Of a stretch of DNA of 64,000 bases, positions 9,834 through 17,482 are shown in pieces (the stretch's first letter is position 1; every line of letters starts with the position of its first letter). This DNA is from Fodinibacter sp963707895 (GTDB lineage Bacteria; Actinomycetota; Actinomycetes; Actinomycetales; Dermatophilaceae). A program made the position numbers and the translations under genes. A model generated the notes under the pieces. That model saw nothing but the letters and a program-made list of their open reading frames with translations. It was not told the origin of the DNA and did not search any database. The stretch covers positions 248,001-312,000 of the forward strand of contig CAVPRS010000003.1 of assembly GCA_963707895.1 (NCBI GenBank). The letters run 5' to 3'.

Positions 9834-10244
9834 TCAGCGCAGCCGGGGGATCTCGACCGAGACGTTGGTCGCCTTGACGGCAGCGACGGCCAGCACCCCC
9901 GGCTCGAGGCCGAGCTCGTCGACGGCCTCCCGGCTCAGCAGCGAGACGAACCGGTGCGGCCCCGCCTGGATCTCGACCTGTGCCATCACGGTGTCCGTGA
10001 CCACCCGGGTCACCAGGCCGGTGAACCGGTTGCGGACCGACGCCGCGGCCACGTCACCCGTCTCCAGGTGTGCCGCGTCGTGCGCGAGCTCCTCGGCGAA
10101 GCTCGCCAGCACCGCGCCGTCGACCGCCTGCCTCCCTGCGGCATCGGTCGTCGTCGCGATCCGTCCACCCTCGGCCCATCGGCGCAGGGTGTCGGCACTG
10201 ACCCCCAGGAGGTCAGCGGCTTCCTTGATCCGGAACTCGGCCAC
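9834..10244 (-). CDS. HTH-TOBE molybdenum-responsive regulator
   Basis: 136-residue protein with a MerR/excisionase-like helix-turn-helix at residues 2-30 (RIKEAADLLGVSADTLRRW) and a single TOBE domain in the second half (NRFTGLVTRVVTDTVMAQVE ending VSVEIPRLR) that binds oxyanions or molybdopterin. It sits 67 bp upstream of modA on the same strand, so it is the likely sensor-regulator of modABC, in the role ModE plays in Proteobacteria (inference from context). GTG 10244 is chosen because homology begins exactly there. The longer upstream frame is low complexity and overlaps the preceding gene. Confidence 0.85.
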   Translation of the reverse strand: MAEFRIKEAADLLGVSADTLRRWAEGGRIATTTDAAGRQAVDGAVLASFAEELAHDAAHLETGDVAAASVRNRFTGLVTRVVTDTVMAQVEIQAGPHRFVSLLSREAVDELGLEPGVLAVAAVKATNVSVEIPRLR

Positions 10245-10305
10245 ACGTGGACTGTAACCGTAGATGCGGCGCAACGACAGCAGATCCGCTGCACCTGCCG
10301 CTGGG

Positions 10306-13300
10306 TTACCCGGATTCAGCCGCGCCCGCCATGCGCACGGCGTGTCGGCCACCGGAGCGGGGTCGGCTCGGTTCGGCGCGAGGGACCGGGTGCGGGCGAG
10401 CGTCCTCCTCGACGGGAGGCAGTCCGATCCACAGCCCGTGGTCACCGCCGAGGTGGGCCGCGACGAACTGGTCGAACGGCACCGGCTCGCCGATGAGGTA
10501 GCCCTGGGCGTAGTCGACCCCGAGCTCGCGCACCACGCTCAGGGCACCCTCGTCGGTGACGAACTCGGCCACGGTGCGCTTGCCGAGGGCACGGGCGATG
10601 CCGATGACCGACCGCAGGATGGCGCGGTCGACCGCCGAGTCGTGCGCCCCCTTCACGAACTCGCCGTCGATCTTGATCGTGTCGAAGCTGAGGTGCTTGA
10701 GGTAGTAGAACGACCCGTAGCCGGCGCCGAAGTCATCGAGGGAGAACTCGACACCCAGCGCCCGCAGCGGCTCCGCGAACCGACGGGCGGCGTCGACGTC
10801 GGCGACGGCGGCGGTCTCGGTGACCTCGACGGTGAGCCGATGGGGGTCGACGCCGTACTCGTGCAGCGCGTGCTCGATGGTGAGGGCGATGGCCGGGTCG
10901 CCGATCGAGTACGCCGACAGGTTCACGGACAGGCGCATCGCCGGGTCGACCTCGAGCAGCCGGCCGAGCAGGGCGATGCCGTGCTGCACCACCCACGAGT
11001 CGACCGCCGGTGCCAGCCCGGCGCGCTCCGCGACCCCGATGAACGCCCCGGGCGACACCGGGACGTCCCGGTCGACCAGCCGGATCAGCGCCTCGGCGCT
11101 GGTGACCCGGCCGGTGTCGAGGTGCAGCAACGGCTGCAGGTAGAGCTCGAACTCGTCGTTCTCCAGCGCGGCCTCGATGCGGGCCTTCCACTCCATCCGG
11201 GCCCCGGAGCGCGGCTGCACCGAGGTGCTGTCGTCGAGCACGGTGAACCGGTCGCGGCCGGCATCCTTGGCGTCGTACATCAGCATGTCGGCGAGGGCGA
11301 GCACGTCCTCGGCACGCTCGTGCGCCCCTGCGAAGGTGACCACGCCGATGCTCGCCGTGACCCGTCGGTTGACGCCCTCGAGCGTGCGGCTGTTGTCGCG
11401 CACCGCCTCGACCACCACGCCTGCCACCCGCTCGGCACCCTCGCGGTCGGCGGCGGGCAGCAGGATGGCGAACTCGTCGCCGCCGAGCCGGGCCACGAGG
11501 TCGGTCTCGCGCAGTGCCCCACGCAGGACGACCGCCGTCGACACGATGAGCTCGTCGCCGGCGTCGTGCCCGCGGGTGTCGTTGACCTCCTTGAAGTGGT
11601 CGAGGTCGAGCAGCAGCAGGGCGCCGCGGGGGCCGGAGCGGGCGCACAGGTCGAGGTGCTCGGCGAGCGCGGCGTCGAACCGCCGGCGGTTGGGCAGGCC
11701 GGTGAGCACGTCGTGGTCGGCGAGGTGCGCGAGCCGCTGCTCGTAGCGCCGCCGCTCGGACAGGTCGACGACGTTGACCAGGATGACCTCGTCCGCGCCG
11801 TCCTGGGCCGAGACGACGCGGCTGGTCAGTGCGACGTGCACCTCGTCGAGGCCCGGGCCGGGCACGGTCCACTCCCCCACGACCCTCGACCCGGGGATCA
11901 GCACCGCGCGGTGCAGGTGCTCGGCGATCTCGTCGCGGTTGTCGGGGGCCAGGTCGTCGAAGCTGCGGCCCACGAGGGACTCGACGGTCTGGCCGGTGAT
12001 GGCGGCGAGCGAGGAGTTGACCTGCAGGATGCGGCCGCGCATGTCGAGCACCGCCACACCGTGCGGCGCGTCGGCGATGAGCCGCTCGGTGCGGGCGTGT
12101 GCGGCCTCGACGTCATCCAGCCGGCGGTTCTCGTCGGTGACGTCGCGCAGCACGAGCAGGGCCCGGTCGGGCAGTCCCGTGATGCTGTCGTGCAGCGGCA
12201 CGGCATCGACCGAGACCAGGCGGGGAAGCCCGGTGACGAGGTCGTCGGCCTCGACGACGAGGCCACGCACGGTCTCGCCGTCGAGGGCGCGCAGCGAGGG
12301 CCGCTCCCGCTGGGGCAGCACCCGGCCGTCGCGGCGGCCGCGCGGTGGGGAGGCGAGCGAGGTGAGCTCGCCGTCGCCGTCCGGGGAGGGCGCGAGCCAG
12401 CGACGGGCGGCGTCGTTGTGCAGCAGCACCTTGCTGTCGCGGTCCATGACGATGAGGGCGTCGGGGATGGTCTCGGTGATCACCCGCAGGTCCTCGGCCT
12501 GGCGACGGGAGGTCAACCCGGCCGCGGCCGCCTCGCTGACCAGCCGGTCGCGCTCCCACTGCACGGTCGACAGCACGAGGCTCAGCAGGGTGGCCAGCAT
12601 CATGAAGGCCTGCAGGGTCAGGGCCTGGCCGGCGACGTCGCTGACGTCGCCGAACGGGCTTCCCGAGGTGACGACCACCAGCGCGAGCGTGACCACGGCC
12701 GTCGTCGCCCCCTGCAGCGCGGCGAGGGGCACCGGCAGCCGCAGCCCGCCCCAGACCAGAACGGCGAGGGGAAGGAACGACAGCGAGATCGTGCGCCCCG
12801 GCCCGAAGACGAGCCAGAGCACGGCGAGCGAGACGAGCAGCACGGGCACGGCCTCGATGAGGTGCCGGCGGTCCACGATCTCGCTCTGCCCGCGCATCGC
12901 CAGCCCGGTGCCGGCGATGATGATGATGGCGGCACCGTTGCGCAGCACCCAGCCCAGGGCGGTCTGGCCCGTGACCGGGGTCTCGCCGACGGCGAGACCG
13001 GCCATGCCGATGACGCCGCTGACGCTGGTGGCGACGGCGGCCGCCAGGGCGAACCGGCCGACGTCGCCGAGCCGGCGCATCGGGGCGGCTCCGCCGCCGT
13101 GCCACTCGACCGGCTCGGCGGACGAGCGCGCGGTGAGCCAGGAGTAGCCGAAGGCGGTGCCGACCGAGTTCACGACGTTGGCGACGCCGAGGACGGCGGC
13201 GGCGTCCCACGCGATGCCGGTGAGCCCCAGGCCGACGGTCGCCAGCACCCAGATCGCGCTCCCGACGACCAGGAGCTCGCGCCGGCGTGGCGTGACGAGC

Positions 13301-13428
13301 GCCCACAGGGTGCCGACCCCCGCGGCGGGCCAGAACAGGGCGAGGTTGGTCTCGGGCAGCACGATGAGGCGGCCGATCAGGATCGCCAGGGCGTACGCGA
13401 GCGCGTACGCCACCGTTCTGCGAAGCAC
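10306..13428 (-). CDS. membrane sensor with PAS, GGDEF and EAL domains (cyclic-di-GMP turnover)
   Basis: 1040 residues. Residues 1-290 form a MASE1-like multi-helix sensor; PAS-type modules lie near 315-420 and 450-560 (ERLIADAPHGVAVLDMRG); GGDEF at about 590-750; EAL at about 765-1010. The cyclase site GGDEF is intact and preceded by the product-inhibition site RETD five residues upstream. The phosphodiesterase half has EAL, NLSAYS, EVTET, DDFGAGYGS and IKID. The loop usually written EGVET reads EFVTD here, losing the second glutamate, so hydrolysis may be weakened (inference). GTG 13428 is used because the longer frame would run into the divergent gene at 13532. Confidence 0.9.
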   Translation of the reverse strand: MLRRTVAYALAYALAILIGRLIVLPETNLALFWPAAGVGTLWALVTPRRRELLVVGSAIWVLATVGLGLTGIAWDAAAVLGVANVVNSVGTAFGYSWLTARSSAEPVEWHGGGAAPMRRLGDVGRFALAAAVATSVSGVIGMAGLAVGETPVTGQTALGWVLRNGAAIIIIAGTGLAMRGQSEIVDRRHLIEAVPVLLVSLAVLWLVFGPGRTISLSFLPLAVLVWGGLRLPVPLAALQGATTAVVTLALVVVTSGSPFGDVSDVAGQALTLQAFMMLATLLSLVLSTVQWERDRLVSEAAAAGLTSRRQAEDLRVITETIPDALIVMDRDSKVLLHNDAARRWLAPSPDGDGELTSLASPPRGRRDGRVLPQRERPSLRALDGETVRGLVVEADDLVTGLPRLVSVDAVPLHDSITGLPDRALLVLRDVTDENRRLDDVEAAHARTERLIADAPHGVAVLDMRGRILQVNSSLAAITGQTVESLVGRSFDDLAPDNRDEIAEHLHRAVLIPGSRVVGEWTVPGPGLDEVHVALTSRVVSAQDGADEVILVNVVDLSERRRYEQRLAHLADHDVLTGLPNRRRFDAALAEHLDLCARSGPRGALLLLDLDHFKEVNDTRGHDAGDELIVSTAVVLRGALRETDLVARLGGDEFAILLPAADREGAERVAGVVVEAVRDNSRTLEGVNRRVTASIGVVTFAGAHERAEDVLALADMLMYDAKDAGRDRFTVLDDSTSVQPRSGARMEWKARIEAALENDEFELYLQPLLHLDTGRVTSAEALIRLVDRDVPVSPGAFIGVAERAGLAPAVDSWVVQHGIALLGRLLEVDPAMRLSVNLSAYSIGDPAIALTIEHALHEYGVDPHRLTVEVTETAAVADVDAARRFAEPLRALGVEFSLDDFGAGYGSFYYLKHLSFDTIKIDGEFVKGAHDSAVDRAILRSVIGIARALGKRTVAEFVTDEGALSVVRELGVDYAQGYLIGEPVPFDQFVAAHLGGDHGLWIGLPPVEEDARPHPVPRAEPSRPRSGGRHAVRMAGAAESG

Positions 13429-13531
13429 GGGTGCCGCCTCTCGGTCGCCGGGCCGGGGCCCCTGCGCGCACCAGTATGGACGCCGGAGGGTGCGCGCGTC
13501 GGTTGAAACGGGCTCGCGGCATACTGCGGAA

Positions 13532-13975
13532 ATGGACTTCACGACCGAGCTGCTGGCGACCGGGGGCACCACCACGGGGTTCGAGGTGCCCGACGACGTG
13601 GTCGAGCGGCTCGGCGGCGGCCGCCGCCCCAAGGTGGTGGTCACCGTCGAGGGGCACACCTGGCGCACCAGCATCGCCTCGATGGGCGGGCGGTTCCTGC
13701 TCGGCGCCAGCGCGGCGGTGCGCGAAGCCGCGGGCATCGCCAGCGGACAGACCTACACGGTGCACGTCGAGCTCGACAGCGCCCCACGAACCGTCGACGT
13801 GCCCGACGACCTCGCGGCCGCCCTCGCCGCCTCACCCGCGGCGACCAGCGCCTGGGCCGGGCTCACCTACAGCCAGCAGCGCCAGCACGCCGAGGCCGTG
13901 CTCGCGGCCAAGAAGCCCGAGACCCGCGAGCGCCGGGTGAGCACCATCGTCGGCAGCCTCGCCGGGGCCGGATGA
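13532..13975 (+). CDS. YdeI/OmdA-like protein with DUF1905 domain
   Basis: 147 residues. The first 90 form a DUF1905 beta-domain (FEVPDDVVERLGGGRRPKVV, then VHVELDSAPRTVDVPDDL), and the tail (AWAGLTYSQQRQHAEAVLAA, then KKPETRERRV) is the short YdeI/OmdA helix motif. The family's biochemical function is unknown. ATG at 13532 follows CTGCGGAA, a weak Shine-Dalgarno. The stop overlaps the start of the next gene by 4 nt (ATGA), so the two are translationally coupled. Transcribed divergently from the GGDEF-EAL gene. Confidence 0.85.
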   Translation: MDFTTELLATGGTTTGFEVPDDVVERLGGGRRPKVVVTVEGHTWRTSIASMGGRFLLGASAAVREAAGIASGQTYTVHVELDSAPRTVDVPDDLAAALAASPAATSAWAGLTYSQQRQHAEAVLAAKKPETRERRVSTIVGSLAGAG

Positions 13976-14502
13976 CGACCGTCGAGGCCGTGCGCGGCGA
14001 CATCACGACCCAGCACGTCGACGCGATCGTCAACGCCGCCAACTCCTCCCTGCTCGGCGGTGGGGGCGTCGACGGCGCGATCCACGCCGCGGCGGGGCCC
14101 GCGCTCCTCGAGGAGTGCCGCGCGCTGCGCCGCACGACCCACCCGGGCGGCCTCGACGTCGGGGACGCCGTCGCGACCGGGGCGGGCGACCTGCCCTGTC
14201 GCTGGGTCGTGCACACGGTCGGCCCGAACCGGCACCGGGGCCAGAGCGATCCGGCCCTGCTCGCGTCGTGCTTCGCCCGCAGCCTCGAGGTGGCCCGCGG
14301 CCTGGGGGCGCGCAGCATCGCCTTCCCGGCGGTCAGCGCGGGTGTCTACGGCTGGGACGCGGCCGAGGTCGCCGACGTCGCCGTGCGCACGGTCCGCGCC
14401 GAGTGCGACGCGCACGACGGGGTCGACCTCGTGCGGTTCGTGCTCTTCGGTGACCGGGTGCTCGGGGCCTTCGCGGCGGCGCTGGCGGCCGACCCGGGCT
14501 GA
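13972..14502 (+). CDS. macro-domain protein, probable O-acetyl-ADP-ribose deacetylase / ADP-ribose binder
   Basis: 176-residue single macro domain of the YmdB/MacroD class, which binds ADP-ribose and removes acetyl or ADP-ribosyl groups. Motifs in order: VEAVRGDITTQHVDAIVNAA with the catalytic-type NAANSSLLGGGGVDGAIH, then GDAVATGAGDLPCRWVVHTV, and the second ligand loop FPAVSAGVYGWD. All binding loops look complete. Coupled to the YdeI-like gene by a 4-nt overlap and followed by a strong hairpin at 14507. Confidence 0.93.
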   Translation: MTTVEAVRGDITTQHVDAIVNAANSSLLGGGGVDGAIHAAAGPALLEECRALRRTTHPGGLDVGDAVATGAGDLPCRWVVHTVGPNRHRGQSDPALLASCFARSLEVARGLGARSIAFPAVSAGVYGWDAAEVADVAVRTVRAECDAHDGVDLVRFVLFGDRVLGAFAAALAADPG

Positions 14503-14506
14503 ACCG

Positions 14507-14546
14507 CGTCGGCGCCCCGGACCACTCTGGTCACGGGGCGCCGACG
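14507..14546. terminator. bidirectional hairpin terminator
   Basis: Thirteen-pair perfect stem CGTCGGCGCCCCG / CGGGGCGCCGACG, extended inward by GACC/GGTC (one bulged A) around ACTCT. It sits between convergent genes ending at 14502 (+) and 14564 (-). There is no T tract, as is usual in actinobacteria. Confidence 0.85.
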
Positions 14547-14563
14547 GTGCGGTGCGGGGTGGC

Positions 14564-15355
14564 TCAGAAGCGGCCGTAGCCGCTGACGCCGGAGAAGATC
14601 GCCCGCTCGGAGGTGGACTTCCCCGAGCGCGGTGAGTCGATCATCATGCCGTGGCCGGTGTAGATGCCGACGTGGTAGGCCGGGGAGCCGAAGAACACCA
14701 GGTCACCGGGCTGCGGGTCGCTGACCGGGGTCGCGGCGTTCTGCTGCGCCGAGGCCGTGCGCGGGATGGAGATGCCGGCCTTGCCGAAGACGTACTGGGT
14801 GAACCCCGAGCAGTCGAAGCCCGACGGGCTCGACCCGCCGTAGACGTAGGGGATGCCGAGCAGCGTGCGAGCGATGTTGACGACCTCGCTCGAGGACTGC
14901 ACGGGGTTGGTGTAGCGCGTGGTGCTGCGGCTGGCCGGGGTGGTGGTGCTGGTGCGGCTCTGCAGCGCCTGCACCACCGGGTCGGCCACGGGCTTCGGCT
15001 TGGGCTTGGGCTTCGGCTTGGCCACCGCCTTGACGCCGACGACGCCGACCTCCTCGTGGGCGACCGGGGAGGCCACCTCGGGAGCGACGACGGCCGGGGC
15101 GAGCAAGGCCGGGGAGGCAGTACCCGCGGCCCTGGGGGCGGACGCCGCAGCGCTGCTCGTCGTGGACGAGGAGCTCTGCGTGGCGTTGGCCTGCGCGGGG
15201 AGGGCGAATGCGGCGACCAGGCCACCGGAGGCGGCCAGGACGGCGGACGCCTTGACACTGGTCTCGCCGGCGCTCTTGAGGATCGTCGAGAACTCGGAAA
15301 CGGGGTTGTACCGGGCGGCGTTGCGATGCCGCCCGGATCGGATGTCGTCGACCAC
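14564..15355 (-). CDS. secreted NlpC/P60 peptidoglycan endopeptidase
   Basis: 263-residue secreted hydrolase cutting peptide stems of peptidoglycan. A long positively charged leader (SGRHRNAARYN) precedes the signal helix LAASGGLVAAFALPAQANA; a Ser/Ala/Pro linker carries VGVVGVKAVAKPKPKPKPKP; the NlpC/P60 domain spans about 155-263 with catalytic Cys in GFDCSGFTQYV (near 182) and His in AYHVGIYTG (near 227). The third position reads MIDSPRSG, Asp where RipA-type enzymes often have His. Expression is controlled upstream by a c-di-AMP riboswitch (15368-15545) and a direct-repeat box at 15608. Confidence 0.92.
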   Translation of the reverse strand: MVDDIRSGRHRNAARYNPVSEFSTILKSAGETSVKASAVLAASGGLVAAFALPAQANATQSSSSTTSSAAASAPRAAGTASPALLAPAVVAPEVASPVAHEEVGVVGVKAVAKPKPKPKPKPVADPVVQALQSRTSTTTPASRSTTRYTNPVQSSSEVVNIARTLLGIPYVYGGSSPSGFDCSGFTQYVFGKAGISIPRTASAQQNAATPVSDPQPGDLVFFGSPAYHVGIYTGHGMMIDSPRSGKSTSERAIFSGVSGYGRF

Positions 15356-15367
15356 GGGAAACCTCTC

Positions 15368-15545
15368 AGTGCCTACGGGGTGAGCTGTCGGGTTCGGGCT
15401 GAGGTTGCCCGGCCGTCGTCGGTCGTGAGACCGGTGACGACTTCACCCCAAGGAGCCCGTGTGGTGCTGGGCCCCGCGAGTGGTTCCCCCGCTCCTGCCA
15501 GGCGGTGGTGCGCGTCGACCTCTGCGGTGGTGGCAGGACTCGGCG
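15368..15545 (-). promoter_or_regulatory. ydaO-type cyclic-di-AMP riboswitch
   Basis: On the minus strand the leader carries the signature blocks of the ydaO/yuaA class in order: AGCGGGGGAACC, CTTGGGGTGAAGTC, GGGCAACC, and CCCGAACCCGACAGCTCACC followed by CCGTAGGC just before the gene. In actinobacteria this class sits before cell-wall hydrolase genes and turns expression off when c-di-AMP is high. The outer edges are approximate; the conserved core is roughly 15371-15500. The start codon of the NlpC/P60 gene follows at 15355. Confidence 0.92.
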
Positions 15546-15607
15546 TCCACCATGAGGACCCGCCCGGAAAGGCGAGCCCGACGAACCTAACACGGCATCC
15601 TGGGATA

Positions 15608-15623
15608 GTCACAATTAGGTCAC
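15608..15623 (-). promoter_or_regulatory. GTGAC-N6-GTGAC direct-repeat box, candidate MtrA site
   Basis: On the minus strand, GTGACCTAATTGTGAC: two GTGAC units 11 bp apart, about 65 bp upstream of the riboswitch and so in promoter position for the NlpC/P60 gene. The same arrangement occurs before the other wall-hydrolase gene (16529-16544). MtrA, the conserved actinobacterial regulator of wall hydrolases, binds GTnAC-type direct repeats; the assignment is inference. Confidence 0.5.
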
Positions 15624-15634
15624 GGTGATGTGCC

Positions 15635-15666
15635 GAGGACCGCCCACCAGTCGGTGAGCGGTCCTC
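15635..15666 (-). terminator. hairpin terminator after the peptidase-like gene
   Basis: GAGGACCGC...GCGGTCCTC with an inner CACC/GGTG pairing and an AGTC loop, starting 27 bp past the stop at 15693 of the upstream minus-strand gene and before the riboswitch transcription unit. No T run. Confidence 0.75.
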
Positions 15667-15692
15667 GAGGGTGCTGTTCGCGGGGGCCCCGG

Positions 15693-16463
15693 TCAGTAGT
15701 TGGCCGTCACGTGCACGTGGTCCATGTGGTTCGCCGTCGGCGAGCCGCGGTCCTCCATCGGCTCCCAGGAGCCGCCCGGCTCCCAGTAGCGCTGGCGCCA
15801 GATGACGTACTTCACGTTGAGCTCGCCGGCGTGGGCCTGCACGAACGCGGCGACGGCATCGCCCTGCGACTGGCCGGAGATCATCAGGTCGACGGCCTGG
15901 CCCGTGCTGTGCTCGCCGGCGTTGGCGCGGAAGCCGCCGATGGTGCCGAGGTGGAAGACCGAGTCGACGGCGCTGCAGACCCGTGCGGCGTTGGGGATGA
16001 GGCCGAGGCTGCCGCAGCGCCCGGAGATGCCCGTGCTGTAGGAGCCGGTGGGCGCGGCGGCGGCTCCGGGGGCCGTGGTGGCCTTCGCGGCCGGCTTGGG
16101 CTTGGGCTTGGGCTTGGCCACGGCCTTGACGCCGGCGACGCCGACGGCCTCGGGGGCCAGCGGGGCGGCATCCACGGGGGCGGAGACGGCCGGGGCGCTC
16201 GCGAGCCTGGCGCGGGCGGCCGAGCGGGAGGCCGTGAGGTCGTCGGTGCGCGGGGCCGAGGCGCTGGCGGCCGGCACGGCGAGGGCCAGCGCGGTGGGGC
16301 TGGCGTCGACGGGGAGGGCCAGCGCGACGACGGCTCCGCCCAGGACGCCGACGGCGGCGACGGACTTCAGGGCCCAGGTCGCGCCGAGGCGCGAGAAGCC
16401 GTCGGGGAGACGACGCACAGCGCCGGGTGAACGGCGTCGACCGGGGGTGCGGTGACGGGACAC
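15693..16463 (-). CDS. secreted M15-like (ARB-07466-type) peptidase domain protein
   Basis: About 256 residues from GTG 16463; an in-frame GTG at 16505 would add 14 but lies only 24 bp from the promoter box. N-terminus SRHRTPGRRR and signal helix SVAAVGVLGGAVVALALPVD, then a linker VGVAGVKAVAKPKPKPKP nearly the same as in the NlpC/P60 neighbour. The C-terminal domain resembles D-Ala-D-Ala carboxypeptidase (M15-like) folds, with zinc-ligand candidates GEHSTGQAVDL and NHMDHVHV. Probably acts on peptidoglycan outside the membrane. It seems to be a sister of the next gene with the catalytic domain swapped. Confidence 0.82.
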   Translation of the reverse strand: MSRHRTPGRRRSPGAVRRLPDGFSRLGATWALKSVAAVGVLGGAVVALALPVDASPTALALAVPAASASAPRTDDLTASRSAARARLASAPAVSAPVDAAPLAPEAVGVAGVKAVAKPKPKPKPAAKATTAPGAAAAPTGSYSTGISGRCGSLGLIPNAARVCSAVDSVFHLGTIGGFRANAGEHSTGQAVDLMISGQSQGDAVAAFVQAHAGELNVKYVIWRQRYWEPGGSWEPMEDRGSPTANHMDHVHVTANY

Positions 16464-16528
16464 GAGGAGGTGGAGCCTTCCGGGGCGGGTACGGATCCCA
16501 GCCACCGTAGCCGGGATCGCGCGTCGAA

Positions 16529-16544
16529 GTCACATTCGGGTAAC
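16529..16544 (-). promoter_or_regulatory. GTTAC-N6-GTGAC direct-repeat box, candidate MtrA site
   Basis: Minus strand GTTACCCGAATGTGAC, the counterpart of the box at 15608-15623 with identical 11-bp spacing and a similar centre (CCGAAT versus CTAATT). It lies 66 bp upstream of the preferred start of the peptidase gene. The rest of 16545-16725 shows nothing beyond two CGGATGCCG words. Confidence 0.5.
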
Positions 16545-16725
16545 GGGCATTTTCCCGCGTGTCGTCCTGCCGTTCACCTGTCTCAGGCGCCTGACCAGCA
16601 CGGATGCCGGATCGTCGACCGCTCGGCGCATCCTGCGGGATGAGACGTGGGTCACCGTGGTCGTGCCGCCACCACCGTCGCGGGCACGCGGTCGGATGCC
16701 GGCGGGAGCCTTGGTGGCCGGGTGC

Positions 16726-17424
16726 TCAGGTGGCCTGGACGAAGACGTGCGACGCGATGTCGTCGGGCAGCGAGACCCCGGAGGACTCCTCGGCTCCGTC
16801 GCGGAACGCGATCACCCGGGCACCGTCGCGGCGCACGCGGGCCGGCTGGCCCGGCATCAGGCCGGCGGCGGTCAGCAGGCCCAGGGCGTCGGAGTCGACC
16901 TGCACGGGCTCGCCGATGCGGCGGACGACGACCGTGGTCGGCTCCTTGACGGCGATGACGTCGAGCGAGGTGAGGCCGAAGCGGAAGTCGGCGAGCTCGG
17001 TCAGGTCACCGAGCTCGTCGAGACCGGGGATCGGGTTGCCGTAGGGCGACTCGGCGTGGTCGGGCAGCATCGCGAGGATCTTGCGCTCGACCCGCTCGGA
17101 CATCACGTGCTCCCAGCGGCAGGCCTCGTCGTGCACGTACTCCCACTCGAGCCCGATGACGTCGCGCAGCAGCCGCTCGGCGATGCGGTGCTTGCGCATC
17201 ACGCGAGTGGCGAGCAGCCGGCCGTGCTCGCTGAGCTCGAGGTGGCGGTCGCCGGCGACGTGGAGCAGGCCGTCGCGCTCCATCCGGGCGACGGTCTGCG
17301 AGACGGTGGGGCCGGAGTGCCCGAGGCGCTCGGCGATGCGGGCGCGCAGGGGTGTGATGCCCTCCTCCTCGAGCTCGAAGACTGTTCTGAGGTACATCTC
17401 CGTGGTGTCGATGAGGTCCGTCAC
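16726..17424 (-). CDS. ideR: iron-dependent repressor of the DtxR/IdeR family
   Basis: 232 residues, the normal IdeR length. Winged HTH at about 5-65 (TPLRARIAERLGHSGPTVSQ, TVARMERDGLLHVAGDRHLE), a metal-binding/dimer domain with HRIAERLLRD, VHDE and CRWEHVMSERVE supplying the His/Glu and Cys-x2-Glu-His ligands of both DtxR metal sites, and a C-terminal SH3-like domain from about 145. The Cys ligand marks the iron-type DtxR/IdeR branch, not MntR. It represses siderophore and uptake genes when Fe2+ is plentiful. GTG 17424 matches the family start TDLIDTTEMYLRTV. Confidence 0.94.
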   Translation of the reverse strand: MTDLIDTTEMYLRTVFELEEEGITPLRARIAERLGHSGPTVSQTVARMERDGLLHVAGDRHLELSEHGRLLATRVMRKHRIAERLLRDVIGLEWEYVHDEACRWEHVMSERVERKILAMLPDHAESPYGNPIPGLDELGDLTELADFRFGLTSLDVIAVKEPTTVVVRRIGEPVQVDSDALGLLTAAGLMPGQPARVRRDGARVIAFRDGAEESSGVSLPDDIASHVFVQAT

Positions 17425-17482
17425 ACGGGCAAGCGTACGTTCACCCGGCACGCGCGTGGGTTGCCGACCACCCCGCGACCGG

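Noticed and set aside
10264..13506. 1080-codon plus-strand frame
   Set aside because: Antisense of the GGDEF-EAL gene; His/Gln/Asp-rich low-complexity translation with no homology.
13428..13737. Longer start for the GGDEF-EAL gene at 13737
   Set aside because: The extension overlaps the divergent YdeI-like gene and has no hydrophobic or domain character.
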